A DNA stretch of 64,000 nt, from contig NC_089979.1 of assembly GCF_036417845.1 (NCBI RefSeq), positions 28,631,958 through 28,695,957 on the forward strand, in the 5' to 3' direction. This DNA comes from Apteryx mantelli. Lineage: Eukaryota; Chordata; Aves; Apterygiformes; Apterygidae. The notes beneath the pieces are model-generated. The model searched no databases, was not told where the DNA came from, and worked only from the letters and a program-made list of their open reading frames with translations. The translations under genes and the position numbers were made by a program. Within the stretch, counting starts at the first letter, position 1; each line of letters opens with the position of its first letter. Below are positions 52,891 through 63,765 of this stretch, piece by piece.

Positions 52891-53651
52891 ATGTTTGATC
52901 AGTGGGACAGTACTACAGATACAGCTAATGGGTTAGGTTAAATTTCTCATGTAAGAATTGAAACTAAACTGATTATAGCAAGAACCAAATGTTATACTCT
53001 GGGATTTAAAGAGTCTCTTATTATTAGTGATATGGACTGGAGCAAACACAGAGCCATGGCCTACTTTTGGGTTTGCCAGTATTCCTCTGAAAGAGGCAAC
53101 ACTGGGGTGAGACCAATGTGTGGCTCCTTCTCTTCACTCACGCTGTGCAAGCGCCCTGTTGTGTGGCTGGCAAAACTGACCCAGCAAAGTGCTTTCTCCC
53201 TGTTGCGTCATGCTGGTCGCTGTCTCCTAAATCCAGCTCTGCTCATTCCTTACTACTCATTGTCACAGGCTTTTGCACTGATAGACCTCTGTTCTGATCC
53301 CATGCCACAACTTCAGTCTTCCCACACTCATGTGTAAAACAGAGTCAAAGTATCTAGTTTTCAAAGGTGTCAATAAAATATAGTTTTGGTTGGAATCAGT
53401 ATAACTAACCTTTAGTTATCTAAAATTCAGGTATCTATTTTAAGAGGAGATTAATTTTTGTACGTAGAAATGCTTACTCTCTCTCCTGTAGAGAGAACCT
53501 AGAACACTAGTTAGATTTTTAGGTAACTGAAGATGAGGTGGATACGATCTGTAATATACTGTAAAAATATTTTAATAACAGCTATTAATTAATCAGCATT
53601 CTATGAGAATGAGGCCAATATTTTTTCTTTTGCACCAATATACAAAAATCA

Positions 53652-53735
53652 AAGGTCAGATTGTATAGTTTATTCAGTCACTTACACCAATGTGAAACAG
53701 ATGCAAAGTAACTTACTTTTATGATTGGAGAACAC
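53652..53735. repeat. Ancient amniote repeat scrap
   Basis: AGGTCAGATTGTATAGTTTA, CAGTCACTTACACCAATGTG and AAACAGATGCAAAGTAACTT match the sauropsid repeat with CTTACACCAGTGTGAATCAG.AGTAACT. Decayed beyond this point. Confidence 0.4.
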
Positions 53736-56700
53736 TGTGAAAATACTTCACACTTAATTGTACTGATGCAAATGATCTTATGAAATTGGGGGCAACTTAG
53801 CCCTGTGGGTGTCTAATGGGAAATGGCTGGGGAGTGGTTCTTTTTCAGGATTTTTATTTAGAGAGCTTCCATCTAATCCTTTTTGAATGGGTAAAACCGG
53901 GAAACAATCAAGAACTGAGATTTCCTCCTTATTATGCTATTTTAATTCTTAACTATCTGTGTTAGTCAAAATATTGTCTCTAGAGCAACATTTTTGGAAA
54001 TAGCTCAATGATTCAAAATTTAAATTTCATTTTCAAGAGGGATTAAAACAGAAGACTAAGAAAAGATTCTAAGTTACTGAGACACTTCAGAAAATTGTAA
54101 CCATTGTTTTACCTTGTAAAGTGTTATGAGAAGTTTTGGATGTTACAGGTGGATTTAAGAAGGAGATGGGAATTCGAATTAAATTTTGTTGGTAGCAGAT
54201 ATAGAATGAAGGAGTTTAACATTATATATGTTGTAATTATAAACAAAATAAATGACATATTTAAGTCAACTAGTTTCAAGAATAATATAGCTTTACTGTG
54301 GTGTAAGGTGGAATATTAAATATCTTTTGAATTTTCTGTAAAGAACATGGGATTAAAAATGACCAAGTGATGCTGAACTATATTTTCTCTTTGTTCTTCA
54401 GTTCACTGGACTATGATGTCTTTCAGTTATTGTGATGTCTGTTGTGTAAAGAAATCATCTTGTTCTGATGGCAGAAAACCTTAAGGGGGTCCCACTTTTG
54501 AAAGACTGATGTTTGCATGGTAAGATTTCCTTGTTAATGTAGTCTATTTATAAGATAATGGCATAAATTGAAGAGTTTTATATATTATGAATACTCTCTT
54601 AATAAACCAAAATATATCAATGTTACTGAGAGGAGCTTGAATCTGAAAAAAAAGATGTTATGCTGGCATAGACTTCGAGTGCTTTATAATAGATTTCTTT
54701 ATTATTTATTCTTATAGGTGGTGATGATGATGCATAGTTTCATATGTTCCTTTGATAAGCAATGTTAATTCTGATACATGTTGGGGGTAGATTAGGCTAC
54801 TCAAGTGCGTGGGGGGAGCCTGATTTAAACAATGTGATGGAACAGATAGGACACAAGTACATATCATTCCCTAGAGTCTACCAGCAATTGTTACACCTTT
54901 GTGTGGGAACATCCATTTGACGGATACATAGTAAAAGAAAAAATGAGTTTATAAAGCTAATTAATGTTATTATAAAGCTATACTAGCAAACTGGTAGACC
55001 CAGTATCAGTGTGCCTACAGAGAGGTCATTATATAAGTTTCCAGGTTTCCAATATTTTTTAAACTCTTCATCATGTTTCTGTGTGCACTGTTGAGAGGCC
55101 AGTGTAAATGCAACCTCCTTCATCAAAACTGGGCAAACTGAGATGTCCATAATTTCTAATTTGGCTATTTGAAATGATACAGACACTGCCCATTGCTCCC
55201 CAAAGGGGAGCTACACAACAGTTATGGTAGAATGGAAGACAAAAAGAGGAAATGTTATTTTAGTGTAAGCTGATTTTTATTACACTTTATACCCATGTCA
55301 CTACTTTATTAGTGCTGCAGTCAGAAGTCATAAACAGTAATTTGACAATATTAACATTATCTCTTCAGTGTTATTCTATTTCTACATGAAATACTGCTGT
55401 TGGCTTATTTAAAAAAAGAAGCAAAGATAGAAATAAAGATTTTAGACCACTACAGCTATTCTCCCTTTTTCCTTCTGTTTCTGCTGTTCTATTATTCCTT
55501 GTCCTTTTCTTCCTTTTTGTTGTATTTTCTTCTGAACTCCTCCCACTCCATGCTTATAAGCGGAAAGAAAACTTGTTACATTATTGTTAGCATCTACAGT
55601 GGCGTCTTTCTTAGCAGCCCAGACTGTAAAGCACCATTGGTAGGATTGTGCTAAGGGTAGTGTGCTCCTGGGAAGGATAGGGTCACAAAATAAAAAGAAG
55701 CCCTGTGACTTACTGCAAAACTGGCTCTGAAGCCCGTGCACGTGCCAAAAACAGTAAGTTACTGCTGCTGTGGGCTGCACAGTCTTGTTACTGGCAGAAA
55801 TTCGCAATGTGGTGTGGGATTATATAAATATTTCAGTAGATTTCTAAGTTTTCAGTGGCCATCTGCAAACAGTGGGGATGTATGGGCTGTATTTCAGACA
55901 ACTGAGGCATCCAAAGAGGTTGCCTTATAGGACAGTTCCTTCCACCCCACACTCCAGATGCTGCCACATGTGTGATACAATACTTCATTCTGAACATGCA
56001 TCTATGTTTCTAGCTTTATTCAATCAAAAAGCTTTCTCTAGCTTTGCCACGGCTAGTGAATTTTGTTTTCCAGCTGAAGGCATGACATACTACGTTAGCT
56101 TGTACAAATCATTTTTGCAGTAGTTTTGCTGATCTTGAGGTATATTTTTTCTATAAAGGGGAACATGTATGTCAAAATCAGGAGTTGATGTGTATGTATA
56201 ATTTTTCAGAAGCAAATGTAAATTTTCACAAAGTATTACTGCAATCCTATTCAGGGAAAAAGAATCTTTCACATTATTACGAAGATAATTACGATGGCTA
56301 TTCTGTGATTCTGATTTATTTTAAAGTCCCCCAGAAAAGTCTCTAAGCAGTTGGGTCAACTAACAGATTGTTCATCCATAAGATTACCTGACCAGTATCA
56401 GAGAGCATCCAGTCAGGAAATGAAGAATAATCTTTGCCACTATTTCTGGATAATAAATAAGATATAAATTTTAATGCGAGAGGAAAAGTATCTTGCATAA
56501 CTGAAGTATTCAAAGAGTACAGTGATTTCTGCTCCAAGTAAATATGTGGAAAGAGGCAGGAAACTGACACCAAGAACTAAGCTTTGCACCAATCCAAAAT
56601 TAACTAATATCCAGAGCGCACCCTTTTTAGGAAAAGTCTACTCAGGAAATCAGAAACTTTCTGAGGTCACCATTTATTTCTATGCTTTCCTTCCTTCTCC

Positions 56701-56913
56701 ATATGGAATGGACATGGGTTTTGGCCTCTAAACACTGGCAGATCTCCCAGAATGGATGCAAAGGTCTGGACTATCAACATGAAGTCTGACTCAGCACTGA
56801 TTCCATCCCTCTATGCGTCTGGCTTCCTACATTGCTTTATCCATTGAAATCCTGTGGCCAGGAACTACACTGTAGGGTTTTGATCACTCCTAGGGAGTAA
56901 AACATTCACAAAA
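53736..56913. other. Intergenic, no gene seen
   Basis: AT-rich unique sequence between the old repeat scraps and the CR1. A 121-codon minus frame near 55442-55807 has no recognisable domain. Confidence 0.7.
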
Positions 56914-57736
56914 TGAACAGGCTGGACAGGCTGGAGAGATGGGCGGAGAGGAACCTCATGAAGTTCAACAAAGGCAAGTGCAGGCTCCTGCACCTAGGGA
57001 GGAATAACGCCATGCACCAGTACAGGTTGGGGGTTGACCTGCTGGAAAGCAGCTCTGCTGGGAAGGACCTGGGAGTGCTGGTGGACACCAAGGTAACCAT
57101 GAGGCAGCAATGCACCCTTGTGGCCAAGAAGGCCAATAGTATCCTGGGGTGCATCAGGAAGAGTGTTGCCAGCAGGTCGAGGGAGGTGATTGTCCCCCTC
57201 TACTCAGCCCTGGTGAGGCCACATCTGGAGTGCTGCGTCCAGTTCTGGGCTCTCCAGTACGAGAGGGATGTGGCACTACTGGAGCAAGTCCAGCGAAGGG
57301 CTACAAAGATGATTAGGGGACTGGAACATCTCTCTTATGAGGAAAGACTGAGAGAGCTGGGCCTGTTTAGCTTGGAGAAGAGAAGGCTGAGAGGAGATCT
57401 TATCAATGTGTACAAGTATCTGAAGGGAGGGTGTCGAGAGGACGGGACCAGACTCTTTTCAGTGGTGCTGAGTGACAGGACGTGAGGCAACGGGCACAAA
57501 CTGAAACACAGACACTTCCATCTGAACATGAGGAAATACTTTTTCACTGTGAGGGTGACAGAACACTGGCACAGGTTGCCCAGAGAGGTTGTGGAGTCTC
57601 CTTCTCTGGAGATATTCAAAACCCGCCTGGATGCAATCCTGTGCAATGTGCTCTAGGTGACCCTGCTTGAGCAGGGGGGTTGGACTAGATGATCTCCAGA
57701 GGTCCCTTCCAACCTCAGCGATTCTGTGATTCTGTG
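56914..57736 (+). mobile_element. CR1 LINE, 5'-truncated, relatively young
   Basis: An open frame from 56913 to 57485 (190 codons) encodes the C-terminal part of the CR1 reverse transcriptase: [58 protein letters not shown] and [22 protein letters not shown] segments. The catalytic YADD core would lie just upstream, so the copy begins past it. A single in-frame TGA (57483-57485) interrupts the frame, which then stays open for 56 codons to TAG at 57654-57656. The 3' UTR ends in the diagnostic ATTCTGTGATTCTGTG (57721-57736). Truncation at the 5' end is normal for LINE target-primed insertion. The element cannot move on its own. Confidence 0.95.
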
Positions 57737-58280
57737 AAAAAATGTAAAAGTGATTCAGTTGAAAGAGCAATACATATCTGCTGGTCTCACCCACTCTCTT
57801 TCTTTGGATATCCTCAGATCTTCTGTAGGTTCCAGGGCAGGTGAGGAATCTGTTTTGCAGCATTTTTCCTTCGTGTCATCTAGCAGTGAATTGGTAGAGG
57901 TTTTGCTTCTTCATTTCAGGAAATTTTACTTCTAAATTCAAGCCTCAGTGTAACCATCTTTCAGCTGCTCAGTGATATTTTAGAGTCTGTTTTCTTGTTG
58001 TCTTAGAATCTAAGCTTTCTCTACTTTTTCTTATTAGCATGTTGGTCATAACCGCAAAGAAAATCTCCAAATTATGAAATCAGAATTAAACTGATTGTAA
58101 ACTTTTCAAACAGCTGGGGGAGGTGTGAATTGTCCCATATTCATGTTTTAGGGATATTAATTCTGAGTCTTAATGATGATAACTTCATGGTTAGCCTAGT
58201 TAACTACCTCACTCTTGATTAAAGAAAGGAAATGAATAATGTTACAAAAGGCTATGCTCTACATATTTTTTGTAACTTTG

Positions 58281-58440
58281 TGTGGCGGAACGCAACTACC
58301 CCCCCCCCCCCCCCCCCCCACACACACCTCAGGCCCAAAGCGTGGCAGAGCACAACTACCCCCCCCATCTCAGGCCCAAAGTGTGGTGAAGCACAACTAC
58401 CCCCCCACCCCCACACAAACACCTTATCTCAGGCCCCAGC
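58281..58440 (+). repeat. C-rich tandem units in the LTR U3
   Basis: Three degenerate units, beginning near 58281, 58342 and 58383, share GTGG(C/T)(G/A)(G/A)A.C.CAACTACC, a C run and CTCAGGCCC(A/C)A. The first C run is about 19 bases long (near 58299-58319). Copy length varies mainly with the C run. Confidence 0.75.
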
Positions 58441-58522
58441 TGACCGCAAATAACTGACTGCGCCCAGGGCTGACCAGGAGGAACTAGGTGATACTGGTTG
58501 CAACTGGTGAGGCCAGAAATGG

Positions 58523-58627
58523 GCATGAGATCAGCAAAAAGTTATATTTTCCCCAACATGGCATGAGGTCAGCAAAAGGTATATTTTCCCCAACACAGCA
58601 TGAGATCAGCAAAAAGGGTATATCTCC
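58523..58627 (+). repeat. Three-copy ~38-base tandem repeat in the LTR U3
   Basis: Units start at 58523, 58561 and 58598, each with GCATGAGATCAGCAAAA followed by a TATATTTTCCCCAACA-type half; the third is truncated. Copies differ at only a few positions. Directly repeated blocks upstream of the TATA box are typical of retroviral U3 enhancers. Confidence 0.85.
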
Positions 58628-58945
58628 ACACCAAATATTGTATGACCATGAGTCAAACTCTGTGCCCATAAATAGCGCTGCAGCCCAGAGCCCTTTGAGC
58701 TCTTCTGCACAGCAGCGGGCTGCACAGCGGTGAATCTCCCTTGAGCTGGGACGCCTCTCAAGGTTACTCTCCTGGAGTTAAGAGAACCTCTGACAAGAAA
58801 CCGGTGGAGTGGTAAGAAACCGAGACTCGGGCACTAACAAATGTGCAGTAAGATTTGCTTGCTATGACTGCACTGTATGGCCATCTTCAATAAATCTGTT
58901 AACTAATAACCAATAACATTCTCCCCCCCCTTCACCCCCGTGACA

Positions 58946-61900
58946 TTTTGTCAGTGGATAATAATTGGGAAAATACCAGCACTTAATCTTTTTCGATGTG
59001 AGCTAAAAAAATAAATGCTATGATTAAGGTCATGGAAGAACCTAAGTCCTTACAAAGGAAATCCAAACTCAAGAGCCCAACAGAACATATAAAATTAATT
59101 TCTTAACATACCATACTCTTATTAGGGATTTTAAATGGTCAGAACTTGATTGCATGTGGATCCCAGAAATCAAGCGTATTGTCTTCATAATATAACTGCT
59201 GCCTAAACTTTGGAATATCTTCATTATAAATCAGTATCTTTTTATAAAATAGCCTGTATACAGATTTATTTGAAAATTCTGAAGCAATCTTGCTAAGTAT
59301 ACTCTTTTTCTTAAAAAATAGGAAATCTATATTTGCTGGTCAAGAGGCTAATTTTACTGTAAAGGGCACATTCTAGTATTTTAGTATTTCCCCTTCTCAG
59401 TGATGGATTGGAAAGGTTGTTTTGAAAATCACTAAGTGTTCTTTTGTAGGACTGCAAGGAAGGATATTGTTTTAAAAAGTATGCATGTTATCTGCATGTA
59501 AGACAATTGCTAACACTTGAAGATCATAGAAATCTGAGTTGCAATTCTCCTAGTTTCTTTGCCAGAGTAACAGCATTTCAAGAATTTGAGTTTTGAACTA
59601 TGATAACCATTCAGCTAGAGGGTTTTTTAAATCATGGTAGAATCTTAGTAGGGTATATTCAGACAATTGGAAGTGATCAAATTAGAGATGCTTAAGAGTA
59701 ACGCTCTGAGGAGGTTATTTTCTTACTGAGATATTGTAATTGACTAAGAATGTATGCTACTGAAATGCTCTTACACCACCTGTGCTCACATCTAATCATT
59801 ATCTTGGTTGAACAAGCACTACATTTTTAATCATCTGTTCATACCCTCAGTTTACAGACAGACTTCCACTATTCCCTCAGTATAGCAACAACTGGAGAAT
59901 TTCCCCACCCATGCTCAGATGTTGTAATTGCTGCCAAAGGAACTTTGTGAGCTCTGTCTAGTTACAACGGGCAATACCAAACAGGTGAATGTAAAGAGGC
60001 AGTGAATGGCACAGACTACAACCTTGGTGTGGACATAAAGCTACAAATATAGCTTTATATATAACTATAGCAGTTCAGTTAAATGATACAACTTTTTGGG
60101 GGTGGGGGGGCAGGGTTATCCCTAAGGCTTGAAAAATCTGGTTTAAATGACTCTCTCTACAGGTTAATAAAATATGCCAGGGCCTATTCTCCAGCCCGGA
60201 GGGACAGCTACACCATGTGACTTGCGTCCATGTGAATAAAGTCTCTTCCCCACCAGAAGAGAGAGGCCTTATCCATAATGTTTATTGGAAACAGTTGTTG
60301 GTTAGTGGGTTAATAAATAAACAGTATAAATGATCATGTGCAGTGCTTGGGCTGTGCTCTGGCCCTTTCTCATCCACTAGATATGGCCTATTAAATCTCT
60401 CTCTTCATGTGGGATATGTTATGTGATACCATTCTGCTAAAGAAAACGGATAATTTTGATGCAGTACTGAAATGAACTAAATGAAAGTTTCTCAGTAAAT
60501 TAGGGAAAACTGTTCTTTAACGTACAACTGTAAATACATTTAAAAATAGCAGGTACATGTATGTTCCTTTTAGGAATTTTGCAAACAACTTTTTAATTCT
60601 TAGTAAAACAAGTCCAAAATACACTGAAATGACTAAGTATAATAGTCCTTTAAGAGATCAAACAGATCTCTCTGAATAGTCAAAGAAATAATATATAATA
60701 ATAAAGAAATAATCCTTATATGTCCTGTTTTGAGCTGACAAAGTAGAATATGGCCTTAATGCCTCAGAATACACAAAATATGTAACTTAACTTACCTTGC
60801 TGCTTAAATATTTAAGAAGGCAAGAGTCAGCATAATACTGATGCTCTTATGCAATTTACTCTAAATAGTATATAAGAATAAACACTTATTTGTGATTCAG
60901 ACTAGCACTGTTCCATTTTGCATTGTTGTTTATCACTTATAACTGTTTTATATCATGTAAAGTATATTAATTTTTAAGTTATGGTGGATGAATATGTTTT
61001 ACAAGTTGCAGTTTGTATATCGCCCAAATGTCGGAAACAGATTACTCAACCCCATTCTTTTACATTTATATAGCAGTAGGTTTAAACGTGATATCTGCCA
61101 AATGACCTGTTTAGTCTGAAAACACTGGGCAGAAGACAGGCAACAAAACAGAATCAGAAAAAAACAGTCAGCTCCTTTGAGGGAAAAGACATTGCTAATT
61201 CTGATTAGGGAACTGGACTGAGATTTAATAAAATGCCGAGAATGTTAAAAGATCAAATATTAACTTTAATTTTAAAGATGGAAGGCTGTTCAGGCCTTCA
61301 TTCTAGCCTAATTCTGCAACAAAGCCATTATAGAGCATTTTATTTGGTGGACAATCAAAGTTACCATGCTTGTTTATTAACATAGCTTGCCTTATTGTCT
61401 GAAAAATGCTACCATTATTATTATTATTATTATTATTATATAACCATGAGCCTACATCTCAGGAAAAGACATTGAAATATAAATTTGGCACACCACAATT
61501 ACTTAACTAAATGAAAAAACATTTAGTAGTTACTCAGAACCTTTAAAGTATCTGAGCAACAAATATTTGAATACAGTTCACAGTTTCAATCATGTTCTTT
61601 TCTTTAATAAAAAGGTGTCTTTTTCCTATTCACTCATAACTTACAAACATTATATTCCAGCAAATATGATGGAAACTATTAGCATATTACCATACTAGAA
61701 TTTTTGTTCCTTATATGAAGACTTTTGCAAAGTTAGTCAAACAATCACAGAAGATTTGAGACGCTGGGCTGAAAAACTTTGAGTATCAGAATTACAAGAG
61801 TGAAACAAGTGTTTAACAGTTTACCTGAATTTAAAGCATTCAATTTCTGCTAGTGAAGTTGTAAGAATACTTAACCTTGTAGTACATTCATGTGTTCAGA

Positions 61901-62569
61901 TTTTAAGTTTTTGGAAACAGGGTAATAAGGACGTTTCAGTATCAAGTGTCCTTACCTGGCAAAAGTGAAGTCTGGCTGTTTTTTTTTCCCAAGATTTTTG
62001 TAAAGTTAACGTTTGACAACACTGTGAATCTGGTAATGCATGTGTAATGCTAAGCAATACAGCAAGGTATAGAAACCACGGTCTGTTCATAACAATGGGT
62101 CATTTACAACTGCGTGTGTAAATTAGACGATGTAGGTCATTAAAACAGCATGTTCAAGAGAAATTTTGTCCTATTGAAGACAGAGACTGTAAATGCAAGG
62201 AGTGCTAAGGGTCTGGCTTTGTCAGAATACTTACATTTGATGTTAGTGATAAAACTGTCCGATGTTGGTTTCTACTGTGCAAGAATAAAATATTTTCTAT
62301 AATATGACTATTCAGAAGGGCAAATCTAATTAAAGACAAGGTATTTAGCTGGTCTGTCTTTGTCTTTTCTTTATCTAAGGGTCAAAAAAAGGATCAATCA
62401 CACATACAAACAGTGATTACCACATAGCAAATACTCTCAGGGACTGGGGAATCACCAGCTACCATGGGTTTGTGCAAATGGTTAGAAAACCGAAAATAAC
62501 GGAGAGATTTGTTAAGAAAAGAACAGCCTGATCATTCGAGAACACTGTAGTGGCTCCGACTTATTCTGT
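58946..62569. other. Proximal upstream flank of ZFPM2, no gene seen
   Basis: AT-rich sequence between the solo LTR and the CpG island. It has an ATT microsatellite at 61413 and a short G run near 60100-60110. No exon is recognised. Confidence 0.7.
61413..61439 (+). repeat. (ATT)n microsatellite
   Basis: Nine consecutive ATT units. Confidence 0.95.
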
Positions 62570-63319
62570 AGTTTCCTCGGAACATAATTAATCTGCCGTG
62601 GACGTGCGCTCCCAGGGCTGCAAGCGGAGCCGCACGGCTCTCGCGCGCTCTGCGGGACCGTTAACGGCCGGCGCGGCGCGAGCCCGCCTCGACTCCCGCC
62701 CCTGGCGACACCTGTGAGGCGAGGTCGGGATCCCGCCGCCCGGCGGCAGCAGCCCCCCGCCGCCGCGCTGCGGAGGAAAACTCTGCCCTCCTGGCCCAGC
62801 CGCGGGCTCCTCAGGGTCTCCCGGTCTCCGCAGCGCCGGCCTAGGGGGCCGGAGCAGGAGGAAGTGTTCGCTCTTGCGAGAGGCAGCGCCGAGGCCGAGA
62901 CTGCGCCGGCTCTGCCAGGACACCTCGGCGGGTTCCCCGTGCGGGGCGGAAGGACTCCTGCCTACTGTTTCACTCCTACGGAGTTTCCTCGCCCATTCTC
63001 TTGTTTTGCCTCCTTTAGGAAAGTTGCAGCTCCCTCGGCTACCAGAAGCCCTGACAGGCAGAGCCGGGACAATTGAAGCCTCCCGCCTCGGCACCTCGCG
63101 CCCCAGGGGCAGGAGGCGATTTGCATGCGGGCTTGTCTCTGGCAGCAGCCACTGCCCGTCAAGCCTGACGGACAAACTCCCCCCTCTTTCCGCCCCCCCG
63201 GGCCGGAAAGCCCCTCCTTCGCCGGCACCTCCCGCCGCCTGTCAGTCGGAGCGGAGCGGAGCGGAGCGCGGCGCAGCGCGGCGCGGGGAGCTGAGGCGGC
63301 ACGGCAACGGCAGAGAGCG

Positions 63320-63356
63320 AGCGAGCGAGCGAGAGAGAGAGAGAGAGAGAGGGAGG

Positions 63357-63397
<41 letters not shown>

Positions 63398-63400
63398 CGA
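63320..63400 (+). repeat. (GAGC)n/(GA)n microsatellite in the ZFPM2 leader
   Basis: A GCGA tetramer run near 63317-63332 passes into an almost pure GA dinucleotide tract interrupted by GGGA units (63351-63361), ending in a GCGCGC stretch. It is a polypurine tract on the plus strand. A complementary CT tract follows at about 63419-63510. Confidence 0.9.
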
Positions 63401-63414
63401 GCGCGAGGAGCCGG

Positions 63415-63535
63415 CTCTCCCCTCCCTCCCTCCCTTTCTCCTCTCTCTCTCTCTCTTCCTCCCTCCCTCCTTCCTTCCCCTGCTCCCTCCCTCCGTTCTT
63501 TCCGTTTCTCTCTCTCCCCCTCATTCTCGCTCTGT
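63415..63535 (+). repeat. CT-rich polypyrimidine tract with minus-strand G4 motif
   Basis: The tract is nearly all C and T. At 63419-63434 it reads C4 T C3 T C3 T C3, so the minus strand has four G runs with one-base loops, a textbook G-quadruplex pattern with i-motif potential on the plus strand. The CTCTCT run at 63439-63456 can pair with the GA tract just upstream. Confidence 0.85.
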
Positions 63536-63666
63536 CTCACCCACCCCGATCTCCCTGTTTCTCTTCCCTCCTTCCTCCGTCACACACACACACGCACACA
63601 CTCTTTCCCCTCTCCCTATTTTTCTGTAATTTGACTTTGCATCTCAAGGTGGCCGCCGGCTCCTCT

Positions 63667-63684
63667 ATGAATCCAGTCTATTGA
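63667..63684 (+). other. Short upstream ORF before ZFPM2
   Basis: ATG at 63667 followed by AAT CCA GTC TAT TGA encodes MNPVY and stops 81 bases before the ZFPM2 ATG. If the transcript starts upstream, this uORF would be scanned first and could reduce main-ORF initiation. The context is weak (T at -3, A at +4), so leaky scanning is likely. Confidence 0.5.
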
Positions 63685-63765
63685 TCTGTCACCCTCCTTC
63701 CACCCCCGTCCCCTCCCAGCTCCACTCCTGCACCTGGAGCAAGGCAGGAGCGGCAGCCGAGCAGA

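Larger units (their letters stand above)
58281..58945 (+). mobile_element. Solo LTR of an endogenous retrovirus
   Basis: The 665-base element starts with TGTGGC and ends with TGACA, matching the TG...CA rule for LTRs. In order it contains C-rich tandem units, three copies of a ~38-base repeat (58523-58627), a TATA-like CATAAATA (58667-58674), and an AATAAA poly(A) signal (58889-58894) about 220 bases further on, then a short U5-like tail. The flanks CTTTG (58276-58280) and TTTTG (58946-58950) look like a 5-bp target duplication with one mismatch, which would suit an ERVL-type integrase. No gag, pol or env remnant adjoins it, so it is a solo LTR produced by LTR-LTR recombination. Plus orientation follows from the TATA-poly(A) order. 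Family assignment is inference; no consensus could be compared. Confidence 0.7.
63300..63765 (+). other. ZFPM2: Probable ZFPM2 5' untranslated leader
   Basis: This is inferred to be mostly transcribed leader because it directly precedes the ZFPM2 start codon within the CpG island. It contains (GAGC) and (GA) repeats, a CT-rich tract, a short CA repeat (63580-63602) and a five-codon upstream ORF (63667-63684). The 5' limit is arbitrary because no start-site signal is diagnostic. All or part could instead be promoter DNA. Confidence 0.5.

Noticed and set aside
57335..57863. Minus-strand ORFs of 103 and 134 codons
   Set aside because: They lie mostly antisense to the CR1 element and are shadows of its coding frame and 3' UTR.
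58232..58457. Proline/histidine-rich ORFs
   Set aside because: Translation of the LTR C-run repeats, not a gene.
62588..63634. Several long overlapping ORFs on both strands (120 to 251 codons) in the CpG island
   Set aside because: They consist of R/E, S/L and P runs produced by GA/CT repeats and GC-rich sequence, overlap in several frames, and match no known domain.
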